Made by a program: the position numbers and the translations under genes. Positions 10,661 to 20,135 of a stretch of DNA of 64,000 bases are shown piece by piece (position 1 is the first letter of the stretch; every line of letters starts with the position of its first letter). The DNA comes from Auricularia sp. M13 (Eukaryota; Basidiomycota; Agaricomycetes; Auriculariales; Auriculariaceae), in the NCBI GenBank assembly GCA_037042915.1, contig CM073199.1, forward strand, positions 124,001-188,000, in the 5' to 3' direction. Under the pieces are notes generated by a model that saw only the letters and a program-made list of their open reading frames with translations, searched no databases and was not told the DNA's origin.

Positions 10661-10802
10661 CTTGTTACTCAGCGACGGAGCGCCGAGTGCTTTTTCCTTG
10701 TGGTCTTAATCAGAATTATTGACAGATCCTTCTTGCCTTGAGCTTGTTCGCTAGGTTTGAGTTCGGAGCTCACTAGATTGTTGGTCTCAGTAAGATACAA
10801 AT

Positions 10803-13800
10803 TCAAACATGTCCTTTCGGTGTCGCTACTAGTAGAGAAGGATCCAAGGCCGCCGCGGACCTTACAACGCGCTGCCCTGCAGACAAACCGTCCTCGCCAG
10901 TCCCGGTAGCGCCCTGCCTACAGATTGCGTCCGCATGACGCAAAACGGTGTCGTATACATCACCCTCGTCTGCGCACTTCGGACTCATCCAGCAGTCCAG
11001 GTGTCCGCGCCCAGCAAACAGGACGCGCTCGTAAAGCTCAGCACCAAAGGTCATGCGCAGCAGCGTGTAGCTGACATCCGTCGACTCAGGCGCGTAAACA
11101 ACGTTATCGGCGCCGGAGAAGAGCAAGATCGGAATGCCGCGCAAATGCTCGAGCGCAGGGTCTACCTTCTCAACGTCTAGCACGCTCGTATCCTTCGGAG
11201 GAGGCACAAGCAGCGGCATCCCGTCATTATTCTGAAGGACGTGTGCGCGCCCCATCGCCGCGAGCTGGCTCAGCGTGTTCATCGCGACACCGCCAAACAG
11301 CTGGTCGAGCCGGTCGTGTGTCTCCCTGTTCATATTGGCGTGGTTCCACAATCGCCCAAACGCCAGCTCACCGCGGTGGCAGACGGACGATCTGCAGATC
11401 TCCTTGCGCCCGCCCACGGGGTAGAATCGCAGCAGCTGTGTCAGCGCGCGCTGCATGATGCCTGGCTGCGGCACGCAGTCGAGATACGAGGTGCCTGCGA
11501 GAGCTCTGTAGAGCGCGGGGAGTGGGAGACCGGCCTTGACGTCGTTGACCGTGCCCAGGACGGGGTGCATGAAGACCTGCGAGATGGAGAGGCCGCGGAT
11601 CCATTCGCGCGCAGGAATAGTGCCGTCCAATATGCCGCACGTGAGCGCAACGGAGCCGACACAATGCGCGACGACGTAGAACTTCTCCCTGTTCCCACGC
11701 AACCAGACGGCTTCGAGCGCAGCGCGAATATCGAGCCGCGCGTCGTACGGCGTCCAGCCGGGAGTCGCCTTAGAATTTGGTGTGCGGCCAATACGGAAAA
11801 CCACGGAGAAGCAGCGGTACCCGGCGTCAGTGAAATACTCAACGGCGTTTCGCGGGATGGTGGAGAGGGAAAAGATCTGCTCGTCGACAGATGCACCGGG
11901 AATGAGCAACAGGTTCATGACTTTGCCACCAACCGTGCGCATCGGCTCCCACATCTGCATCTCGGACACGACACCATCTGACGCAGTGACCGTAAACCGT
12001 TCAGACGGCTCCGGTCGTGCGGACAATGGCTTCGGCGTCTGGATGAGCAGTTGGGCGGGAGCGAGGGGAGCGAAGAAGACCCGTGAGAGCTGGCGCGTGA
12101 AGAACTTGACAAAAGCGCCTAACCCAGAGGCGCGCGCACAGCCGTCGATGCCGCGCGCCTGCACGGTCGCCAATTCGCGCAGGAAGTCGCTCTTCTCGAT
12201 CTTGAGAATACCGCGCGCAACAACGTCAGCTGCCTTCGTCACCGTGACGAACAGTGTCGAAGTTTCGTCCCAAATGTCCGAGATGCTGAATGCCACAGCG
12301 TTATTGACAATCTTATAGCCGTGGAAGTGCAGTGTGTCCCCATCCGTGCCGACCATGTCGAAGTCGTAAGTGAGGTTGCGCGTGTCCGCCGCACGTTTGT
12401 CGACCGTGAAGAACCCAAATTTTCCGCGTGTGACCATGTGCGGGCTACCTGGCAGCGAGCTGGAGATGGTACCAGTGAGCATCGCTGGATGGTCGCTCTG
12501 CGAGAGCACTACAATACATCAGTTTCTCAGTCGGAGATATTTTGCGAGACAGAAACACGTACGGGCTTCTTCGTCGAATGCATTGACGCTGAGGAAGAAT
12601 AATGCGTTTTGCAGATCGGAACGAGCCTGCTCTGCGGCAACGCTGAACTGCTCGATGTCACCGCCGACATGCACGAAGCCCTTCATAATCTCAGAGAAAC
12701 TAATTCCAGTTGTGCTTTCTTTCTGTGCGTGGATGAGCGCAGCATCGATTGAGTCGTCCGCAGGCTGAGTGGGGAACTGCGGCGAGCCAAAGAGGTCGAG
12801 CAAACCTGAATGAAAAGTAAGCATCGACCAACATCGCGATGGAAAATGTACATTACCATTCTTCGTATCATAGTCAATGCTGACGCCAAATTTCGCAGCG
12901 ACGCCCTCAACAGCCCGTTCCGCCAGCGCCGTTATCGTCGCAAGCGGGTTCACACCCAGCGCAGCCGGCACAACAGCGCCGTCCACGACCACCAGCCCCT
13001 CATACACGTCGCCGTCCCCATTGAGAACCTCTCCTAGGTGACTCGTCGCGCGGCCCAAATTCATCCCGCCGATGGGGTGCACAGTGACCTCAGCCTGGCC
13101 AAGCAGCGAATAGAACGGGTTCTGCACGAGCGTTCCGCCGAGCCGCGCGAGCGCTGCGCGTATCTCGCGTGCATGCTCCGCACGCCCGACACCCTGGAAG
13201 ACGAGCCGCGCATTCGACGTCGCGGGGTCGAGCGACATCGTAGCCTGGTTCGAGTCATGCGACATCACCAGGTAGACCTGCGTGTGCTCGACGCTGCCGC
13301 CGCGCGCATAGGGTCCGCCAAACGCGCTCTTCACGCGGCGCGCAGCGCCGTCAAGTGCTGAGTCCGCCCGCGATGTGCTGCCATTGGGCGGGACGCGGCC
13401 TGGCGATAGCTCGAGCATAGGTAGCATCAACGGCGCGAGCGACGACGCCACGGCGCCCTCCTCGATGACGAAGCCGTCCAGCGGGTTCTCCGTGTCGCGG
13501 CAGTCGATGACACCGGTAATCGTAGGCCCAACAGGCCGTTCGGGAAGAGGGTGCTCGCGGCCCATGCCGTTGACCTCGTCCGGTAGGTTGTAACTAAATA
13601 CCAGGTCGACCGTCAGTATTATGTCCTTTCCCTGATGGCAGGATCCGCTCACCCAAACGCGAGTATATCGCCATTGCCGCTCATATACTCCCCGACGGCG
13701 TCCGACATATGCAAACCGAGCTGCTTACTGCGCAGCATAATCTCCGTCGAACCGAGCGCGCCGGCACCAACGAATACCATCTTCTTCGCGTGTACCCACA

Positions 13801-14924
13801 TAAGGTGCCGATAAACAATCTCACCGAACTTGCCGCGCTTCGCACCATGCCACGCAAAGAATACAAGGTATCCCTGGCCGCTCGGGTGTTTCTTGACATA
13901 GCGCACCTCACACTCGCAGAATCTGAAATACCCCTTATGGTCAAACACAAAGTAGCCTCTCACACGCACGATACATACATTTCTGCACCCCAGTTCCACG
14001 CGTCCGCGACATAGGTCACAAGCGTCGTCGTCTTCGACCCGTCGTTAACGCCAGTCGAATCCTGGCCGCTGAGCGTGCTCGCGCGCATCTGTACGCCGGT
14101 GCTGTTGGGCCCGTCGACGAAACGCGTCGTCTGCGGCGGGCGGTAGAACCTGTTTGAGACGCCGAGGAGGGTTGCTTGTTTCTCGAGCGTCTGCAGCTTC
14201 TTCAGCGCCGGGAACGACTCCGGGTACGGTTCCGGTTGCAGCATCTCGGCTGCTCGTCCGTAGTCTGTATTTTTTATTACGCGACGCGACGCTGTCCTAA
14301 ATACGAGCAGCACGCACATTTGTCCAGGCTGGACGGGTCCTCGTGGATCTCTCTCGGCCAGTACTTCAGCGCCAGCGTCCGCTCGTCAGCTGTGAGAAAG
14401 ACGTTCGCATTAATCAAGCTGGTTCCGCCCAAGCCTGTCCAGTGAAGCGCATCAGTGGATGCAAAAAAGCGCAATCCGCGCCCATGGCTTACCGTTCGCC
14501 ACGAATGCATTCTGGCCGCTGCCGAGGATGAGATGGAACATGCCCGTAGGATCCCCGCCTTCGACCGGGATACGCAACCGCTTGCGATCGTCGGGCGTCA
14601 GCGCGCCGGAGACGCGGAGCTGGGATGCGGCGTGTTTGAGCGTGGTAGGATATTCGCCCGCTGCAGCCATCGCAAGATTCGAATTATCAGCAAGCGTGGA
14701 CAGCGAGGGCAGAAATGATACTGTTACGCACGCCATCGTTCCCTGCCCCGCTCGAGCACGCAGACTGTCTGGCGCCCGCGCGCCATGCGCGACGCCGCGA
14801 CGCCGCCACCGTAGCCGGACCCAATGACCACAACGTCGTAGGACGGGCGCAGCAGTTCGACCGGGCGCGCTATTCGCGGAAACGATTCTGTCTTTGTGTG
14901 TGGCGAGGTTGTGGACGATGGCAT
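10803..14924 (-). CDS. GMC oxidoreductase / alpha-beta hydrolase fusion, copy 1
   Basis: Eight exons (14732-14924, 14493-14660, 14318-14434, 13979-14264, 13653-13922, 12857-13593, 12563-12805, 10803-12508) keep one frame for 1,239 residues. Residues about 29-64 hold the FAD-binding loop (VVVIGSGYGGGVAASRMARG, GSGYGG at 35-40) of the cholesterol-oxidase-like GMC branch; the GMC fold with substrate part runs to about 590. After a linker of beta-rich sequence, an alpha/beta hydrolase spans about 865-1180. Its nucleophile elbow reads AHCVGS (about 952-957), so Cys replaces the usual Ser; GADN (about 1137) and GRGHLD (about 1171-1176) supply the likely acid and His. No signal peptide or membrane helix. 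Family members of this fused form occur in fungi and bacteria and probably oxidise a sterol- or alcohol-like substrate, then hydrolyse the product; the actual substrate is unknown. Confidence 0.88.
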
Positions 14925-15637
14925 GGCAAGTTGGTAAGAAGCGCAAGCTGCGGGAGCGGCAAGCACTTTTAGGGGCCACGGTATCCCGGAATCTTTTCTA
15001 TTGGCACACGGCTTGACGGTTCGGTGACCCTCAAGCACTGTGGCGCCTAGCGAAGTGAGACTGTTCCTGAGCGCTCAAGGACTGCGGATTGACAGCCGAG
15101 CGTGGGTTCAAGCCCAAGCCAGACTGACGCCCTCTGCCATGTTTGCGTGCCGAGTTGGGACGATTGCTCGAGCATATACAGTTTGAGCGACACAGGGACC
15201 GCGGCGGTGTGCATTCAGTGACTCTGACTCGCGGCGGCGGCAGGGGAGTCCACATTGACTGTAAAGCGGATTGATGAGCAGAGAGACACAATTAAAACAC
15301 CGCCAGGTCCGCTCATCTCGGTTGGAATTGGCAATGGCGATGACTAGTGCGACGGACGGGTCTCCGAAGGTCGTGTTGCCGCCATAATTGTTCTAGGACT
15401 GCTTTGTCCCTCAGGGCGACTCGGACGCCCAATAAAGGTATGTAAACAAGCGCCGTTATAATTCGGAGTCGTTGTAGATCATAACCTGAAGGCCTGCGCG
15501 AGATTCCGGAGCTCCATAACGCGCCCCGACCATGCAACTCGCTACGGAAGGCACGGGTGCACGGTCGGCACTATTGTGAGTGAATCAACAACCTAGGTTT
15601 ATATCGAAATGCCATACAATTTCATTGATCACGAAGG
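14925..15637. other. Intergenic between GMC fusion and F-box gene
   Basis: Promoter side of the GMC fusion gene and 3' side of the next F-box gene. No other gene seen. A GGTTCAAGCC word at about 15112 recalls a tRNA B box but no cloverleaf folds around it. Confidence 0.5.
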
Positions 15638-16993
15638 TTACATGACGAACTTGAACGATGCGCCCAAAGATCCTTCAAGAATAGTACCTACAGTACGAAG
15701 GGACAGCGGCAACGATACATCGTTCATACAGGAGGATACAAAGCTCTCGAGCAGCGATGATTTGACAAAGATGGTATCCCGCTCGCTCTTGACGCAGAGC
15801 TCGCGCAGACGGGGACAAATGATCACTCCGCCGTGAGCCAATAAAGCAGCTCCAAAAAGCGAGCGGTCAACCCGAATGGTCAGCTCTGTGAGCTGCGGCA
15901 GAGGGGGCAGCAGTCGCGCGAGCAGCGGCCAGATCGTGTTGGTGATCGTCAGCGACGTGAGGCGCTCGGCAAAATCTGCGCAGCGGAACAAGTCATGCGG
16001 CATGTCGTCAACGCCGCCGTTGAACGCGTTCGGTGCCTGTGCAAATATGCGCTCGAATTTCGGGATCCGGATGGGACTGACGACGGAGATGTTGAAGAGT
16101 GTGGTGGGTTGATCGTCGTCTTCGGCCAATGTGAGGTGAAGCGGCCCGCTGGGTAGCGTACTCAGAAGCATCTGGATGGTCTCCGATGCAGGATTGCACA
16201 CACGAACAACCGGGATTGTGTCGCATGGGAACCGGGCGAGGACGTCCTCGCGCGAGCAGGGATGCACAGAGCACTCCAAATATTCCAATTGGCATCCAGG
16301 ATGAGCATCCGACTTGATGTTGTCGAAAGGCATGACGAGACTACCACTGTGAAGAACTAGATGCTTCATCTGCGGGAAGGCGGCGTAGATCGAGGACATG
16401 AACGTGAAGTCTGCCTCGTTGTAGCTATAGCCAAACAACACCTGTGTTACCGTCCGAAGAGCTGGAGGAGGGTCGTGCGGCAAGTCCACGTTCCGTAGAT
16501 GGAACGTTTCAAGTTTGGGTGCGTGGTTTTGAAACAGGTTGGCTGGGAGAATTGGACAGCCTGTGGCCTCTTCAGAGAGGCGCACAACGCCATCAAAGAC
16601 CTGTAATCGAGGTGCGGGGCGAGAAATAACAGAGCATAACGCGGACGCCTGCTTCTCGTGGACGCCGAGCCAAAGATATCGGATATGAGATAGGTGCTCG
16701 CCGAGCGCCGGCAGCACCTCGTTGCTGAGACGTGCGCAAGCTTCCCAAACGTTCAATTCGACCGATATGATACGCCCACGCGTCCGACGTAGGCGAGTGA
16801 GAAAGAAATCGATGGCACAATCTTTCACTGAGAATAGCCTGATGTCGCGCCAGTAGGTCGTGTGCTCCAGGGCGATGTGACGCCAGCGGATGGAAACAGC
16901 AAGCACAGAGCTCAATTCACGAAGTTCTAAGTGATCGAGAACGCGAGATACGAGCTCCACTGGTAGGCGGCTCGTCGCGTCCACGCGATACAT
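15638..16993 (-). CDS. F-box protein, 451 residues (pair B)
   Basis: Single-exon gene starting at the first real ATG (MYRVDATSRLPVELVSRVLD). F-box at residues about 9-53 with WRHIALEHTTYWRDIRL closing it, clearly related to the 7.7 and 28.2 kb genes (same HxTYWRxIRL ending, same FFLxRxRRxR segment) but more distant. The C-terminus retains PILxFxL-like strands. It lies divergent to the small zinc-finger gene at 17.4 kb with 394 bp between the two ATGs, the third occurrence of this arrangement. Likely an SCF substrate receptor. Confidence 0.85.
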   Translation of the reverse strand: MYRVDATSRLPVELVSRVLDHLELRELSSVLAVSIRWRHIALEHTTYWRDIRLFSVKDCAIDFFLTRLRRTRGRIISVELNVWEACARLSNEVLPALGEHLSHIRYLWLGVHEKQASALCSVISRPAPRLQVFDGVVRLSEEATGCPILPANLFQNHAPKLETFHLRNVDLPHDPPPALRTVTQVLFGYSYNEADFTFMSSIYAAFPQMKHLVLHSGSLVMPFDNIKSDAHPGCQLEYLECSVHPCSREDVLARFPCDTIPVVRVCNPASETIQMLLSTLPSGPLHLTLAEDDDQPTTLFNISVVSPIRIPKFERIFAQAPNAFNGGVDDMPHDLFRCADFAERLTSLTITNTIWPLLARLLPPLPQLTELTIRVDRSLFGAALLAHGGVIICPRLRELCVKSERDTIFVKSSLLESFVSSCMNDVSLPLSLRTVGTILEGSLGASFKFVM

Positions 16994-17387
16994 GCTGGTG
17001 CGTGCCTGGGGACGAAACGGGGAAGTCAAGGGCAGTGTAGCGGAGTCTGAAAGGCCAAGCACTCAGCAGTCATCTGTCATCTTTCCGGCAACACACCTAT
17101 CTAACCATCGTCTAGACTTGTCCAAGCAGGTTGAATAGTATTGACTGAGTCATATCCAGGTATTTTGCGTCCTTAAGGAATGAATGGGCTTCCGGCGGCC
17201 GCAGCGCGATGAAGATCGATAACGATAGAAGGCCTGTTCGGGCCCGCCTTGCCCTGACTGCTGCTTCTGTGGTCAAGTGCTTCTCGGCCTCTGAGAAACT
17301 TCAAACAAGGAACACGCGGCGCGGGGAGGATAAATTCCACGCCCGTACGGTCTCCGTCCTTTGTTCTCATTCTTCAACACACTCCCC

Positions 17388-18184
17388 ATGGCACATCGAG
17401 GCGATCCCATCAACGACGCCAACCTCCCGAAAGCAGCTAGGCCTACTAGTACGTGATACAGCCCTGGAGCCTCATGCATCAACGATGACATTGTCACGCA
17501 GCTGGTGGCCTGCGTCTCCCAGGACATTCCTTCCCGCCGGCACCAGCCAAAAAGACCTCCTCTGGGGTGCGCAGTACATTCCATCGCGTCTTGGCTAGTA
17601 TGAGGCTGCTCACGGCCCGATTTATTCCTGCGTTGATTTAGTCGGGTGGAGAGTCGGCGCGAAGCACGACACCGCTGCATCCAGGACACGGTCCTCAGCA
17701 CCAGGCGAGCCCTCCCACACAGCACCATGCACTGTCGCCCGCACCCCATGCGCGTCCTCCAGCACCCCATGCGCTTCCTCCGGCGCGCCGCGGTGCGCCG
17801 CCAGCCAAGCAATCCCCCGCAGCTGCAGCAGTGAACCCGGCCGCTCGTGCAGTCAGGGCCCCTCCCGTCGCGGCACCCGTTATCCGCCCAACCAGCGGGG
17901 AAACCGTAAAGCTCGCTCGCGCGGTCAAACCCGCACCTCCCGTCCTCCAAAGGCCCGCTATTTTCCCCCCATCGCAGCCCAGTGGGCGCGTCAAGTACAG
18001 ATGTGCCGACTGCAAAGTAGACTGCAAGACTTTGGGAGGGCTGCAGGTGCGTCCATAGCATTTCGATTCTCTCAGAGGCAAGCCCTGCATCTGACTCCAC
18101 GCTTTGCAGTACCATCTGAATGAACAGTCTAGTGAGATCATCCGTGCATTTCTTTCTCCCATTCCAGCTGATGATACTACTTAA
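17388..18184 (+). CDS. Small Pro-rich zinc-finger protein (pair B)
   Basis: Four exons (17388-17448, 17502-17566, 17642-18046, 18110-18184) join in phase for 201 residues starting MAHRGDPINDANLPKAA. The middle is His/Pro/Ala rich (SPAPHARPPAPHALPPARRG). The finger reads YRCADCKVDCKTLGGLQYH, spacing C-x2-C-x12-H, with the intron placed just before the His codon, followed by an acidic tail ending PADDTT. No fourth metal ligand is seen, so the finger may be incomplete. It is the distant relative of the genes at 9.5 and 26.7 kb, sharing intron position and overall plan but not the low-complexity sequence. A GATAAATT element about 55 bp upstream could be its TATA box. Divergent from the F-box gene at 15.6-17.0 kb. 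Confidence 0.75.
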
Positions 18185-19717
18185 CACAGAGAATGGCCAT
18201 TGTCCAGGAATATGGGGTTAGCTCGCTTGCCTCCTCTCACGAATCGCTGAATGTATTAACAACGTCAATGATATGTCCCAATGCGAGTCAAATTTCTCAT
18301 TTCATCACGCACCTGACTCTGCAAGCAACGCGAGCGAGTCTTATCTCCGACGGATGCTGCGTTGTATTGCATCTACTTAGTACTCGGGCCCGGCGGACTT
18401 GCGTGCGTCGCTCTCACGGTCCATACCTCCACCGCGGAAAGAGAACGCGAATCCGAGATGACCCGACGATGTGGTAGGACCGGATTTTGGCAGGTGACAG
18501 CTGCCATGTCAAACAGTCATGGAATCTCGGTGCATCTCATCCATACAAATTGTGAATGTATAGTCGTCAAAATGGAAATGGCCGCAACGGAGCAATGCAG
18601 CCGCAGTCGCGGCGTAGAACATATGTACAGCAGGCTTGATCGATTTCAATGGGGCAAATGGGAACATGAAGTTCGCCGAATAGTAGATGCATTTAATCCA
18701 CGTCAACGGGGCCAACATTCTACCACTGGCAGTCCGGCAAGCATCAGCGTCCCACCGTTCCGACACTCCACGTCTACAGCAAGTACAGCAAGAAAAAGCT
18801 GCGACGAGTCGGACAGCCTGCTCCTGACGCCGCGATGACAGTAAAGGGGCCGCACGGGTACAGTAATGAAATACACTTCCGAGGAATCCTCAAGGTACGG
18901 TAAGTTAATACACTTCCGAGGAATCCTGTTACGGGCGAGTCCATGCACCGTGACCCGTCGGGCCAGTTCCACTGGCAGTCTCAATCGCGAGTCGTCCGAG
19001 TCCCTGGGTTCAAAGCACTTTGCCTTTGCGCCCCATTTCGCACTTGTCCATCCAGATTCCAAATTCATATGTACGCACAATACAAAGCGCGTATGTACAT
19101 GACAGCCGCAGCGGTCAGCGGTCGAAATCGCGCACCCACTTCAAGTTCTCGTGGGACAGGTCACAGCGCACCGTAATAATTCGAGCTTACTTTGTCAAGT
19201 CGCGCGCCTCCTATTCAGTCTACCCAGTCCCGCTTTTCTGTAGCATTTACTCTTCCTTACTAACTTGCCTACTAGAATAAAACTGGATTAATAGCGGGTA
19301 AGACTGCCAGAGCTATTATGTAAGCACTATCGGCTTTGTCGCGCCAAAGCGCGTAGCGCCGTCGTGTCCCGATTATGTAATCCAGACTCGCACTTGTACT
19401 ACTATAAGCTGAGCTCTCATCGTAGGAGAGCCTCAGTCAAATTCTACCGGAATACTTGTGCTACTCAAGTCTCACGAGTGAACACAACCGAGAGAATTTA
19501 GATTCTCGCCGCAAGTCTACCAGCTTTCAGCCAAGACTTACATGCACCCACTGCTCGGCGGACAGCTACCAGTAACAAATTCACCAAGCGTTGTCGTTCA
19601 AGGGGTTCCACATCTCGCAGTCCTCATCACCCACTCTCCGAGTCGCACACTTAGGATGCGGTGTACCAACCGCCCTTCGAGTCTAACCAGAGTACACGAA
19701 TCCCATGAACTTGGCTA
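18185..19717. other. Gene-free stretch with a short direct repeat
   Basis: No gene supported on either strand. A 21 bp direct repeat containing ACACTTCCGAGGAATCCT occurs at about 18869 and 18907. The open frames here are short and lack starts, introns or family resemblance. Confidence 0.5.
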
Positions 19718-20033
19718 CAGCCCTTGTCATAAGATTCTGGACAGCCAGAAAAAAATACAAAGTCGGATTCGGCCGTGCCGACCGATGCCGACCGGTTCCG
19801 ATGCGGCGCCGCCGCATAGTCGACGCCGTCGCCACCCCTCCCACTCGACCAGGCCGCCAGTCATGACTTCAGGCGGCATTCTGTCTCTCCTTGACTTTGA
19901 CAATAAATTCTACATCGTCAAAGCGCAATTCGGGGGTGCACTGGCGCATCCGGAACTGGTCGGCATCGGTCGGCACGGCCGAATCCGACTTTGTATTTTT
20001 TTCTGGCTGTCCAGAATCATATGACAAGGGCTG
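19718..20033. mobile_element. Mariner-like MITE with long terminal inverted repeats
   Basis: A 316 bp element begins CAGCCCTTGTCATAAGATTC and ends with the inverted match; the two termini agree over about 80 bp with two or three differences. It is flanked by the dinucleotide TA on both sides, the target duplication used by Tc1/mariner elements, whose termini commonly start CAG. The middle, about 140 bp, is non-coding. It is therefore a non-autonomous element moved by a transposase encoded elsewhere. The near-identical arms suggest a young copy, and the full arms would fold into a stable hairpin. Confidence 0.88.
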
Positions 20034-20135
20034 TATTTTCATTCTGCATTCCTTCATTCATCCTCTAAAACTTCTTCGACCTAGCCCCACACCAAATCAG
20101 CACCCCGCACCCCTTGCACAGGAAAAGGGCAGCAC

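Noticed and set aside
15095-15130. Possible tRNA gene (GGTTCAAGCC word)
   Set aside because: No A box at the right distance and no acceptor, anticodon or T stems pair around it.
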